Below, one piece after another: positions 10,274-23,434 of a stretch of 64,000 bases of DNA (the first letter of the stretch is position 1; each line of letters starts with the position of its first letter). A program made the position numbers and the translations under genes. The stretch comes from Cheiracanthium punctorium (taxonomy: Eukaryota > Arthropoda > Arachnida > Araneae > Cheiracanthiidae). The notes below the pieces were generated by a model. The model made no database searches and was not told the DNA's origin. It saw only the letters and a list, made by a program, of their open reading frames with translations. The stretch lies in assembly GCA_038373885.1 (NCBI GenBank), contig JAWZYV010016557.1, positions 620,001-684,000 on the forward strand. Reading direction: 5' to 3'.

Positions 10274-12568
10274 GTAAGTTCGGCTTGTACCTTCAAATTT
10301 ATACTTGTCTCTTGGATATTTTTTTCTGAGTAACTTGGGTGAGCTGTACTGAAATTAAATTATACAAATATTATTTATAGTATAATATAGTGTACTAATT
10401 ATTGATAATGATTGATATTTTATTGAATGGCTTGTACCTTCCTAAAAATGGGCGTGTACCGCCCTGTCAAGCCACTAACTCAGGATCTCAACTTTTTATA
10501 AGTTGTTAAACTGATTTGATAAATACTAAAAAGCGTTTAAATTTTCAATGATATATTTATTCTGACTCAAACTTCACTTTAAAAATTTACCCTTTTGGGC
10601 TGTCAAATTTAAAGTGTAAGAATCTATCCTTTGGAACGTCCAAAATCCAATTTTTTAATATTGTCTTTATTACTATTAAATATTCTGTGCAATTGTTCTT
10701 TCGTACATTTTAATGTTTGAGTAAAACAACTATAAATGTGCAGTAAGTTAACTATCGTGATGATCGTTTACGAACGGAAAACGTTTTCACTACCAAATGC
10801 CTTGTTTCGTTGTTTGCAGATATACTCTTATTCTATTAAGTTGTTAACCTTAGTTATATTTAGTGTCAAAGTTAGAACTAAGTGGTTTGTCCTACATTCT
10901 AGTTTATTGCTTGAGTAATGTCTTAGTTACACTTTTATAACTGTACTGAAGTTCGAAAGAGCCGCTGTGGATGGGCGTGACTGAAATTTGCATCTTTTGC
11001 TCCTCCCACTCAACTTAAATGCTCAACTTGGCGGACGGATTACAATTTATTCTCATCAATGTGCGGACAATGCACATTGCGCCCTACTGGAGGTTAGACT
11101 TTTTAGTTCAGGTACTCCTTTAATTGAATTGTCAGTCAGTCAGGATTACAATTTAGTTGCTTTGCTCAAATTCATTTTTGTATGAAGAGCCTAAGGCAAG
11201 AGCATACGGGCAGCTGCTCCCGGCCCCAAAATCCAGAAACGCTACATTTGCTTGTATCCGTATGAAAGCCGTCCTCTCCAATGGAGACGTTTGTCCTGGG
11301 CCTCGCGTTGGCTTAATCGGGCTCCGCTTATATGCAATTATTTTCGTAGAAAAGTTTTTTTTCCTCCCCTTCGTTAAACTAGTATGTAGCTTTTTGAAAT
11401 GATCATTTGAGTATCGGAATGTTTATTAATATCGCATAAAAGCTGCGAGATGTAAAATGGAGTGAATGCAAAACAAAGATAAAATGTAAAAGGAAAGGGG
11501 GGGGGGGAAGAGGCCTCTCGGCATTACTAACGCCTCAGTTTTGGAGGAAGTCTCGCTTTGTAAAACTACTGAATTTCATGAGTGGGGTAGCGGTGATCGA
11601 ATCCCAGCGGGAACCACCCCTTCGCCCACAATATTTTATTTAACCAACTTGAATTGCCGGAGATTGGGGTGTAAGATTTTGATTTCCCCTAATATGCTGT
11701 AGACGCGCGTATGCGCCTCGCCCCCCACCCCTCCCCAAAAAATAAACAAATAAAAATAATTCTTGACACCCATTAGTTACGTGTATACTGATGCAAACGC
11801 TATTAATTTGTAATTTAATCCCCTTAATCTCTTAAGTGTAGGGGGGGGCTTCAATGATGTATAGTTAATTTCGATTAGTTGATTAAAATTAAATTCTATA
11901 CATTCTAGTGTAATGAAGCAATGAACTTCACCTTAAGCTATTAAAGTATAATATTGGACTTGAATTCAGGTGTAATTGACCAAAGTTGGCTTGGTTCTCT
12001 TTTTTGCCAGTTTCGCATTTGCAGAAGGTAGTATTTAAATCAAGTTATTATAGCGACTCTGGTTCTGAAAGTGATTATTTTGTGAAGAGATTCATTCTAG
12101 TATGCTTGAGGGGCTATAGGGGTCTTCGGTATTTACAACCCAGGCCACAGGCTCAAGAAAATTTTCCTTTTCTAAAAGAACAGGAGTCTAGCTTAGTAGT
12201 TTATCTGCACATCTGATAGACCAAATGGTATTTTGCGACAAAATGCAGATTAATTTGTGCTGTCATTCTATGCCTACATAGGAACTAATGTTACAGACAG
12301 TTCAGGAAATTTTGGTTAAAGCTTCAAAGAATTGATGTATTATTGGTAAAATCTGTTGCATCTTAAAATTTCTCTTCATCACTCTAAAGTTTGATGCTAC
12401 CTAAAACATGTTATGGCATATACAGAATTTAAACAAACGTGCATTGTTCTGAACTTGACTTCATTTAAAGGAAAGGCAATGTTCTTGGTCGGCTACCAAA
12501 GGTCAAATAAGTAGCCCAATTTTATGTTGCTGCTTAAACTAAATAGGCCTATTTCTTTCTATCTACAG
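10274..12568 (+). other. Actin leader intron
   Basis: GTAAGT donor to CTACAG acceptor. It holds no recognised gene. Two spots deserve mention: a tRNA-like stretch around 11583-11624 (GTGGGGTAGCGGTGATCGAA) preceded by a G11 run, possibly a SINE remnant, and a possible alternative leader-exon donor (TTCAG/GTACTC) at about 11113. Confidence 0.6.
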
Positions 12569-12581
12569 GCTTTAACCTTAA

Positions 12582-14147
<1,566 letters not shown>

Positions 14148-14620
14148 AGACTTCTTAAAATAACAGCTGCACAAAACTTTTGAGAGTTCTTGATTCTTAA
14201 GTCTCCTTTTTTGAAGAGCAAAAGAAATTGTGTTACCATCTCGAAGAACAGTTTTTTCATGTTCTTTTTCTTCCTCTCCCCAAAGAAATTTTAGTTGACT
14301 CTTTTTCCTCTTGCAAAGACTGCTGCAACATGAGATATTAAGATTTGTACAGTTGTGATGCTGTTTGCAGAGCAAAGATGCAGTGACCGTATTGTAGCCA
14401 CCTTTTCTCCTTGCTGCAAGATGGACTGTGAAATTACTGCTGTACCAGTCTTCTTGTCTAGATGTATTTATAAATTGTGTTGTATACGAGTGAAAATAAC
14501 AAATTTGTTTACAAAAAGATGCCTCATTCATTCTCTTAATTTTATTTTTCAGCAATAATCTTGAAGGTTTAAATTTTAAAATACTAAGTTATTCGAAATA
14601 AAGGGGGCAAGATTCAGTAG
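14148..14620 (+). terminator. Actin 3' UTR and poly(A) signal
   Basis: The stop TAA ends at 14147. AATAAA lies at 14597-14602 and is followed by a GT/T-rich stretch, predicting cleavage near 14620 and a 3' UTR of about 470 nt. Open frames on either strand here are UTR artefacts. Confidence 0.75.
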
Positions 14621-16462
14621 CAGTTTTGTATATCATTTATTTTGTACAAGATAAACGAATTTAATGTTTTGACACTAAAGTGGTAGGTTATGCTAGATTA
14701 ACAAAGTACTCTATTCAATGCAGTGTTCCTTAACTTGGGAGGTGTTTATTTTGGGAACTTTATCTTGAAATTCTTCATGGGTTTACTCTCGTCATACAAA
14801 GAAAATACTAATATGGCAAATGAATCTTGTCCCTGGGAGTCCAGGATTAGATTGTCAGCAATGAATATCTTCAAAGAGAACGTACTGTGCATAAAGGTGA
14901 GTAATTGATAGTAATGATGTGCAATTTGGCCAGACAGGAATATTGATCCAAATGATTTGTATCTCAAAGGTCTTTAACAAACTGAAGCTTTTGGTGTGGT
15001 GTTCAGTTTGAATTGTTAAACTAAAGAAAATAATTGGGCATTTTTTGGATTAGTTAGTAACTTTTCTTCAGAATCCCATGTGAAAATAAACAAATGTTAC
15101 ACTATTCTGTATGTTTGCAGAAGAATAAATTCTCAAAATTGCGAAGTCTGGGGGGGGGGGGGGAAACTACTGCTTGAAAACAAAAGTATTATAAGTTAGT
15201 GATGTTTCTTAAGTCTACTACAGAAGGCAAAGAGAGTAAGTCAAATGAAAATTCACATTGTATCTACGATTGTTATTCGATTAACTGTTTGGGGGGGGGG
15301 GGGGGGTGTTAAGCCAGGTCCCCCTCCCTCCCTAATTTGAAAATCCGATTTTGGTTTTTTGTGAACTCACTTTTCTTTTCAAATTTGCTATTGGTCATTC
15401 ATCGCAATTCTTTAAAAATTGTGCTATAAAAACAAAATTACTGTATGCTCTGTTGACAAAACTCAAGAAGTTTTGTAGTGTTTACTCATGTAACACTTTG
15501 ACCTGGGAGATGGAAGGTGCTTGGTTTGAAATGAGGTTGTTTCCACCGACCTGTTTGGAGGAGAACTTTGTATTAATACAGGTTGCGACCCCTTAGAACC
15601 CCCTCAGTAGCGTACCCAGAAAAACATTTTAGGGGGGGGGGTTAGGCACTGATGTAACGGATAATCTACATTATGGATTGCATTCTTCATGTCAATAATA
15701 GAACTGTGCTAATTTTTTTTTTTTTTTTTTTTGGGGGGGGGGGGGGTCTGACACCCACAACCCTTAGCTTGGATCCTTAACTAAATCCTAGCTTAGATAA
15801 GTGGCTGTAACTTGCATTCCCATAGATATTAATCATTTAGTCATGCTCACAGTAAAGGTATTTTTCTTTTATAGTCGTATTATAGACATAAGTGAAGGTT
15901 GAGTATGTGTCTGCCACTTTTATGTGGGGGAATATATTTTGACGATTTATTCTGCTTCAAAACAGGGGTGCTAATGTTATGTGAGTATTAATTGAGTAAA
16001 TCAGTAATTTATCTTTATTTGTTCCCTCTTAAATGAAGCTGAATGGTGTATGTTGATTTTGTAACTATAAAATCATGCAAAAAATACTATTTGGGCAACT
16101 AAAATTAAGAAAATAGCTACTAAACTGGCAACTTTTTTATGTCTGAGGCTGCTTATACTATTTTTGCCTTCAAACATTGGTGGTCACCTTGGGATTTAGT
16201 CTGCAGTTGATCTGGAAATGTGCCAATTGTTTAGTGATTATATTCAGGGCTGGCGGAAGGCCTTCTTGCAGGCGGGTGCCAAATTGTTCCCAAAGCAAAA
16301 ATTTTAAAAAATGGACAGATTTTAGAAAGATATGTTTTATATTAATAATGATTGCAGTGTATATATAATTTGTTTATTTGTCTGATAAAATGTGTTGCAA
16401 GGCTGTAGCCAAGAGGGATTATTATTAGGATGACTAAGGTTGTATTTGGCTGACAAGTTATG
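14621..16462. other. Intergenic stretch with poly-G tracts
   Basis: No gene seen. G runs at 15151-15163, 15291-15306, 15634-15642 and T18 followed by G at 15715-15746. A CAGTAGCGTACCCAG motif at 15606-15620 looks like a single hAT-type MITE end without a clear partner. Confidence 0.45.
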
Positions 16463-17416
16463 CAGGGATGTTAATTCTGTGCCGAGCTGCTCCAAAACGC
16501 AAATCTTGCACCGAACTGCGCTTTTAGCCGATTTTTGCGCCGAATACGTCATTTTGACTCTGTTAATTTTTTGCCACGCTTGCAAACTTTGCTTTCCTTA
16601 TCTGCATTTATTATAAGTGTTGACTCTAGATTAATTTTGCTTTGCAGGGCGCAGCGCCCGGCGGCCCTATTTCTCTTATTTATGCGCCCTCCTGCTTTTA
16701 CATTTTTATTATTATTAGTCAGCAATCACCACTTTTTATTTCATTTGCGGCCCATCACGAAAATACGTTAATTAAAACGGCTCCTTCACAGAAATATGAT
16801 TGAGTACAATAACTCCATCATAAAAATAGGTTCGATTGAAAGCGGCCCTTTCATGAAAACCGTCTATGAAATCGGATCTTTCCCACAAATGCCTTTTTCA
16901 AATATTCTATTCTTTCAGATCGAAATACTGTTACTGCCTTTTTCATTGTCTTTGCATTTGCGCGAGCCGAGTAACCCGAAAAAGGGCCTCTCTAGTATGT
17001 TTTGTTTTTGCTGACTCAATGAGAAGCCCGATCGGCCGGGCAGAACTACCTGGGCATTTCACTTAGGAGTTGGGGGAAGAAAATAATTTCCTCTTTTTAA
17101 TCGGCTTTCTTAGTACATATTATTCTTAATGTATAACAGCTATTTACTAACCATACATAATTAAGGATGATACAGAATGTATGCTGTAGCAAAACGACGT
17201 TTTGCGATTCGAAAATTTTGCTGGATTTGCTTGTTTGTTATGGCAAACCTAGACAAGGAATATCTCCTAAGGGGGGGTGTCTTGGTTGGATGACTTTTTA
17301 AAGAGTTCTAACGTGTATTGACGTTACATTTGACGTTTTGCGAATAAAGGAATTGAAAGACATTATACTTTTGCCAAAAAAGGAGCATAATAATGATCTT
17401 TTGCTTTAGCAGTGTA

Positions 17417-17578
17417 CAGGGGCGTAGCCAGAAATTTTTCATGGGGGGGTTACGACTGCTACAACTCATATATATGTATACGTGTATGTGATAATGTAGT
17501 GAAGAATATACATTTTGTATGGCAAAAATTTCTCATGGGGGGTTATGGCCCCCTAACCCCCCCTTGGCTACGTCCCTG
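17417..17578 (+). mobile_element. hAT-type MITE (CAGGGGCGTAGCCAG TIR)
   Basis: TIRs CAGGGGCGTAGCCAGAAA and complement of CAGGGACGTAGCCAAGG, perfect 8-bp TSD GCAGTGTA (17409-17416, 17579-17586). Interior homologous to 8770-8934. Poly-G and poly-C runs lie just inside both ends. Confidence 0.85.
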
Positions 17579-18529
17579 GCAGTGTAGCACTAGGGTTATT
17601 GGCGCCCGGTGCGGTCCTTCAGTTTGCTGCCCCATTCATTCTAAGTTTCAGCATTCTGCCCCCATTTTGGTCCTATAGTTTTCCACCATATTATTTTTAA
17701 GTGTCCTGCTGGCCACCATTTTTTTTTTTTATCTTGCCACCCGGGCACCCCCCCACTCTTATTACGCCACAGTTTTAATTATATAAAATTAGAGTAACTG
17801 CAGAATTTAGTAAATCAGACTATTGACAAGATTTGGTATTCTAAATATTCATATTATATATTTTCTGTTTTTTTTTTTTCTTTTTTTTTTTTAATTCTCA
17901 CATTTTAATGAATGAAGAAAAAATATTAAAAGCAAAAGATAACTAGTTCTGGGAAAGGATGTCTTAAGAAAGCAAACTGTGTCATAAGTTAGCAGCTAGG
18001 TTATTCATAAAACAAACTGTCATCAATTTAAGCTTATTTTCAGTTTTTAAAAACTAAAAGAAAAAAAAAAATTGAAATAATTCTGGAAGGTTTTTCAATA
18101 TATAATTTTGTTTGAGTACTTCTGGCAAAAGGATGTTAATTATTTTTATTATTTTAATTATTTTAAGCTGATTAAAAACATTTGATAGTTAAAATAAAAT
18201 ATTAATGCTTTTTTCATTTTCAAAAGATTAAAGCAAGGTTTAAAAAAGAAAATTTTTAAAGAGACCTTTTTAAGTATGTTACATAAAGCTTTATGAAAAA
18301 TAAATTACTTAAAATATGTTAAACTGTATTCCATACCCTTGGACAATTCTGTGAGTTAAAAAAAATATTTATTTTATACCTGCTAAAAAACTTACATGTA
18401 GTAATTATTATTTTTTTTTATTTTACAGAATAGTGCTTTTTAAAAACCTTATATTCATTTTTCACGAATGAGCAAGAACAAATATATTTCAGTGATTTGA
18501 TATGGTGTTGTACATTCCAACCATCGGAT

Positions 18530-18705
18530 CAGGGACGTACCCAGAAAAAAATTTCGGGGAGGGTCCAAAAATTTCGGAGGGGGTCCAAACACTGAAAAAG
18601 GGAGAATTTTCAAAAAAAAGACTTCATCATTGTTATTTTGCTAACAAAAATCGAAATTTCAGGAGGGGTCCGGTTCCTCTGGACCACCCCTCTGGGTACG
18701 TCCTT
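18530..18705 (+). mobile_element. hAT-type MITE (CAGGGACGTACCCAGA TIR)
   Basis: TIRs CAGGGACGTACCCAGAAA and complement of CAAGGACGTACCCAGAGG, perfect 8-bp TSD CATCGGAT. It carries the duplicated AATTTCGG-AGGGGGTCCAAA motif also seen in the relative at 49627-49797. Confidence 0.85.
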
Positions 18706-18952
18706 GCATCGGATGTAATACAAAATTTGCATGACTATGTCATTTATTCTAGCAATCTTCTGTGTTCTGAATTCAATTTTCCCAATTTCTATAGTTATCA
18801 ATTGATGGATGAGTTGAATTGTTTGATGCAATTCCAAATAATGTCTAATAGTAATAAAGGTATATCAGAAAAAACACTCAAAATACTGGTGTTAAACGAT
18901 AAAGTAATTAAAAAACTTTGTAAAAAACACACATAAGAAGTAAAAGGAAAAA

Positions 18953-18996
18953 GGATACGCGTTTCGTTCAAAAATTGTTTTGAACTTCTTCAGTCC
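18953..18996 (-). ncRNA. Hammerhead-ribozyme-like motif, PLE-II left arm
   Basis: Exact mirror of the motif at 19074-19117, read on the minus strand: GGA, CTGAAGA, A, 8-bp stem II, GAAA, mini stem III CGCG, TA, then TCC pairing with GGA. Confidence 0.5.
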
Positions 18997-19073
18997 AAGC
19001 CCTTCGACGTAAAGAACACAGGGAACTGAAAAGAGCTGTTTCAGTTCCCTGTGTTCTTTACGTCGAAGGGCTT

Positions 19074-19117
19074 GGACTGAAGAAGTTCAAAACAATTTTT
19101 GAACGAAACGCGTATCC
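19074..19117 (+). ncRNA. Hammerhead-ribozyme-like motif, PLE-II right arm
   Basis: Stem I GGA (19074-19076) pairs with TCC (19115-19117). Core CTGAAGA (19077-19083) fits C3-U4-G5-A6-N7-G8-A9. Stem II is GTTCAAAA/TTTTGAAC with loop CAAT. GAAA (19105-19108) supplies G12-A13-A14-A15.1. A one-pair stem III (C-G, 2-nt loop) precedes U16.1-A17, so cleavage is predicted between 19114 and 19115. One unpaired A sits between A9 and stem II. Minimal hammerheads with tiny stem III are known from Penelope-like elements. Confidence 0.5.
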
Positions 19118-20069
19118 TTTTTCCTTTTACTTCTTATGTGTGTTTTTTACAAAGTTTTTTAATTACAATAAAGGTATATATTCAGTTACTTTAAAAATCT
19201 TTGCTTGGTAATCATTCAATAATTATTGCGAACAAAAGAATTTAAATAAAATTATGATTTATATTATTAAATTTTATACATCCTGCTCTGCAGAAATTTT
19301 ATTATTTTTATTACATGCTAAACACATCTATCCTAATCCACTTACACTGACAGTCCTTTTCTGTTTAAAAGTTTGTACAATATAGGTGAAATATCATATA
19401 TGAATGTGATCCAGTAATTGTGGTCCAGTAGTGATAGTGTGATAAAATTGAGGAACAAAAATTAACAGTCCCTCTGCCTAACAAATTATGTCTGGTTAAA
19501 AATTTCTGAAACCTTCTTCAATAAATGTACTATTCTTATAAATAATAAACATCTACATCACGTAATTTTAAGAAAAAAAAAATAAGCAGAAAATTCAAAA
19601 TTACTTAGATTAAAACTTCTTTTTTTTTTAATCAAAAACTTCTAATTATGTACAGATTTAATTCACATATTTATGTCATGTTTAGAGCAAAATATTATCA
19701 ACAAATCATTTTTCCTATTTCGATTACACTTACTTCTACAGGATATTTTCGCCAAAAGAAGGGGAGGGGGGAAACTAAAGACAAACTGGAAAAGATCTAA
19801 CTATGCATTGTAAGTCAGAACACATATTAGAACTCTACATGTTAAATTTTCGGGGATCAGATAGTTTCAAACCAGTTTCTAGATATGTTATCTACCTGTA
19901 CATTCTTGTGGAAACCCAACGTGTCCTTTTTGAGAACAGGGTGCCCTTTTTGAAATTTTACCCCCAGGCGGCTCTTTTTTCTAGAGTCAACACAGTAAAA
20001 TCTTCAATTTTATGCTCAAAAATCATGTTACTTCTGATCCCAAATCTTAGTTTTCTTCACGGAAGCTAA

Positions 20070-20200
20070 ATTTCTTGTGCTCCCAAATGGAATTTTTCTG
20101 CTCCCAAATAGAATTTTTCTGCTCCCAAATGGAATTTTTCTGCTCCCGAGGTGCTCCCAAATGAAATTTTTTCTGCTCCTGGGGTGCTCCCAAATCGAAT
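20070..20200 (+). repeat. Subterminal tandem repeat of X1
   Basis: Five diverged units built on TGCTCCCAAATGGAATTTTT (period 23 to 34 bp) lead up to the right TIR of X1. Subterminal arrays of this kind are typical transposase-binding regions; that role is inferred. Confidence 0.7.
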
Positions 20201-20227
20201 GTTGGAGTTAACATCCCTGGTTATGTT

Positions 20228-21146
20228 ATCTTTGGCTGAATATTATCAAAGCCAACTGCATCTTGGACATCTAATTTATTAGGCTTTTGTCTTAATTTAC
20301 AAAAGAGTTTTAAATTCAACTTCACGCATATAAGTGGATGTAAATGGCACAAACCTTTGATTTTAGCTTTTTTTGCAGGCTGGCATTGGATAACCTTGCG
20401 CCGGCGCTGATTATATTCATTTGTATTTCAGTTGCTTGTTAAATTTCAGAAAAGCAATGCAATAAATTGAACATAAAGCTAGATTTAGCCAGATTACAAA
20501 AAAAAAAAACACCTTTTGAATTTTACATAACTTCCTTGTATTACACAAGCCCTATATTTTATGTTTCGTATATAGCTCTGCAAAAGCAAAATTCTGGAAC
20601 TTAACAATTAGGATTTTCCTTTCATTCTTACATCTATCTAGAGCAGGTATGGGCAATCTTTGGAATGTTGCAGGCCAAATTTTAGGATGTTAGTGAATTC
20701 CTGGGCCTGCTGAAATTGAGATTTTGAAAAGTTTATATGGAGTTTACTTCTGGGCTACAGAGCATTTCAAATTCCTATATAAACCATTCCAAATCCCATT
20801 CATACATCCCGTGACTTCATTAACATCCCAAAATTTGGTCCACAACTTTCCAAAGGTTGCCTATTCCTGGTCTAGCGTTTAACTGCATGAAATTAATTTT
20901 AAGCACATCAAATTTTAAACTCTGAAATTTAATCTGTCAATTCTCACCTCTATGGGATTAAATTTCATAAACAAGCATCAATGTTGCGACCCCAACGACA
21001 ATGTTTCACCCGAAATGAACATGGCGAAAAAGTATTAGGGGATAAATTTAAATGTTTTATGGAAAATTGTTCATTAACATAGAAAAATGTAGTGAATTTA
21101 TAGGAAAAATTAGATTACACGTTTTTCTCTTTCTTTTTAACAAAAA
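20228..21146. other. Intergenic stretch, no gene seen
   Basis: AT-rich, no bounded repeat. The stretch 20640-20880 contains an imperfect inverted pair (GGCAATCTTTGGAATGTTGC versus a complement of CTTTCCAAAGGTTGCC), suggestive of another TIR element. Confidence 0.4.
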
Positions 21147-21660
21147 CTAGCTGGAACCCGTCGAATTCGACGGTCACTTTATTGACTGTAATATTCAAAA
21201 ATAAATGGGAACGATCAAGAATGTCACCAAGGTCTTGAACGAAACTAACAGGAAAAATCAAAGAGCGACGCGGACAGAACATGACTTGTGACAGAAAGTA
21301 AACAAAAGGTTTCACGCCAGTTCTTACATGTACAATGACGATGAAATGATTGAAATCTTTAAAATTTGTTTTTAACTATCTTTATTAAGTAAAAGAAAAG
21401 TAGATATTAAATGACGAATGAGCAAATACAGTTACAAATTCTAATTGAGCATTTCATTGAAGACAATATTTTGGGTAACGTCATCGACCACGAAATGTCC
21501 AGGTGAATTCTCTTAAATGATCTTGACTGCCACAGCATTCTTTGATCTAACCATTGAAAGAGTGACATACAACATTCCATGAGAAAATACAGGTGCAGAA
21601 AGGTAAACGCCAAAAGTATCAAGCGAAAATAGTGAAAAATTTCGGAATTCTGCAAGAGAC
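21147..21660 (-). mobile_element. Helitron 3' end with helicase C-terminus remnant
   Basis: Minus-strand reading around 21620-21420 gives a decayed PIF1/Helitron-type helicase C-terminus: VFSHGMLYVTLSMVRSKN (compare the family motif VFSHG-LYVALSRV), a stop, then TQNIVFNEML like the usual T-N-V-Y-EVL ending. About 250 bp downstream on the same strand is a textbook Helitron 3' terminus: the perfect 16-bp palindrome CCGTCGAATTCGACGG (21158-21173), seven bases, then CTAG (21150-21147) next to T. Stop codons show the gene is dead. The 5' end was not found; the element may extend into 22-23 kb. Confidence 0.7.
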
Positions 21661-21784
21661 AAAAAATCTAATCTGCCAAATGGCGATCGCACGCTCCCTG
21701 CTTTATTTGCCTTTTCTCAAGCTACCTTTGATGGTAAAGATCCAGTATCAGACAGAAATCTGAAAAATTAAAGAAATAAAAGAT

Positions 21785-22870
21785 AAATCGCTAACTAAAG
21801 AAGGAGTCTATAACTGCCGTCAATGTCGTTAATAAACCACAATGTATTTGTATGAAGAAAAGTTTGAAAAAAATCTGAAACACTTTCATATTTTAAATCT
21901 CACTTAAGTGCTATATATTAAAAGCGTATCCTATTTTTCTTCCTTGTTTCATTAAATTGAAAAGTGTATCATTATTCATGGCCGTGCCGTATTTTTCTTC
22001 CTTGTTCCACAAAACACTTCTTTGGAATCAAAATCTAAAGCTGCTAAAACTATTTTACAATCTTCGCCAAGCATATTCCAACTATACTTTACCATTTTAA
22101 ATACTGTTCGGAATGAGCATCATAATCCATGAGTGTGCTATATTTGTCTTTCTCGTTGCATAAAACACATCTTTGGAATTAATATCTGTATTAAATTTGC
22201 TAACTAAAGCTATTTTACAACCATCACCAGGCATGGTTCGGTTTTTAAGTTTTTTTTTTCCCGCAAACTTGGCAATCAATTATCAAAAATTGCAAACCTT
22301 GTCAGACTTATTCTCCCCTCCCCCTTCCGCGTTATGTGGCAAACACATTTAAAAAGATTTCCACCGTGACTGTTCATCTCTACAAAACCTGTCTACAAAT
22401 CATATCGACAGAATCGAGTAGACAAAGTCTGGGCGTGAACGAAATAGCACCCTAGTGCTAATAAGCGATAAAGCACTAAAATAAAGAAGGCTTTTAATGA
22501 CAGCAAAATATATTTAATAAACCACAATGTTATTTCTATGGTGAAAAATTGCACATTTGCCGTTCTGCCATGTTTGATCTGTTCGACATTTTCTATTTTT
22601 CTCTTTTGATCACACATCTACAGGCTAAGGCCTTTTTTAGATACTTTAAAAATTCTCTTACACCTAGCCGTTCTCTAAATTAGTGGATAAAGTAAAAACA
22701 CGTTCCAGATTAACAGATAAACGAAAAAGCGTCAAAATAAAGAAGGCATTTTTAGCTGCCAACAATGAGTTTTAATAAACCACAATGTTATTTCTATGGC
22801 GAAATATCACCAGTTTTGGCGAGTTATCTCAAGTTTGTCGTCAAAAAATAAGTCGCCAAGACTGAATTTG
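21785..22870. repeat. Imperfect direct repeats with TAATAAACCACAATG motif
   Basis: Three diverged units here (around 21785-21870, 22470-22690 and 22725-22860) share an AAAGAAGG stretch then TTAATAAACCACAATGTTAT. A fourth, very similar to the second (CTTTTGATCACACATCTAC versus CTTTTGATGGCACATTTAC), lies at 25085-25290. A second motif, CCTATTTTTCTTCCTTG, repeats at 21930 and recurs at 63390. They frame the inverted-repeat element at 23036-24995. Function unknown. Confidence 0.5.
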
Positions 22871-23035
22871 GCAATATCTGCTATACTTTGTGAGAATTTG
22901 GCCAAAGCCTTTTAATTTAGAATGTGATTAATTTTTCTTTATGGTGAAGTAATTCGAAGTCGGTTTTCATTTTTTTTTTTTAAATCATACTTGCTCTTAT
23001 TCTAATCAGAATTTAGAACAACACATTTATTATCA

Positions 23036-23401
23036 CTACACACATTTTAGTCCAGTCATTTGGTAGTTTTACCTGGAAAGTTTTCCCGGGAGTTTTGAAA
23101 ATGGGCAATTTTATAGATTTCGATGTGCTCTTTCCGAATTTCAACTTTGCCGCTCGCGTCGCCACATTCGAAAAATGGCGCCTAAAAGCAGTTTTTTGAT
23201 AATTTCTCCTTTCCGACTCGTTTGACGAAAAAAACAACTACAAAAAAAGAAACTATGGAAAATTTCCTTCAATTTATGTAATTACCTTTTTTTCGTAAAA
23301 TCAATAGTTTTGGCATACGAGCGCCGCAAAGTGTAGTTCAGTATGCCTTTTGACCAAAAACTCATTTCCACACCACCTTGTGAGGTAGAGTAAGCGGCGC
23401 G

Positions 23402-23434
<33 letters not shown>

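Larger units (their letters stand above)
18866..19166. mobile_element. PLE-II: palindromic tail-only Penelope-like insertion
   Basis: Two 128-bp arms (18904-19031 and 19039-19166) form an apparently perfect inverted repeat around a 7-nt loop AGAGCTG. A 13-bp TSD AATAAAGGTATAT flanks the unit (18853-18865, 19167-19179). The left arm continues 38 bp outward (18866-18903) with CACTCAAAATACTGGTG and TTAAACGATAAAG, which recurs in PLE-III. Each arm contains a hammerhead-like motif facing outward. The layout (inverted 5'-truncated copies, tails outward, 11-14-bp TSD) equals PLE-I without the coding body. Confidence 0.65.
16463..20219. mobile_element. CAGGG-TIR element X1 with 6-bp target duplication
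   Basis: Left end CAGGGATGTTAATTCTG, right end complementary to CAGGGATGTTAACTCCAAC. A perfect 6-bp direct repeat GTTATG (16457-16462 and 20220-20225) touches both TIRs. The CAGGG terminus is hAT-like, but the target duplication is 6 bp, as in element X2 (51577-53425). The right subterminal region is a tandem array (20070-20200). Two hAT-type MITEs and a palindromic Penelope insertion lie inside. No transposase was recognised. Confidence 0.6.

Noticed and set aside
11583..11624. tRNA gene in the actin leader intron
   Set aside because: Only a degenerate tRNA-like string; no cloverleaf could be drawn.
18502..18936. 144-codon open frame as a gene
   Set aside because: It runs through a hAT MITE and into the PLE-II hairpin; no family resemblance.
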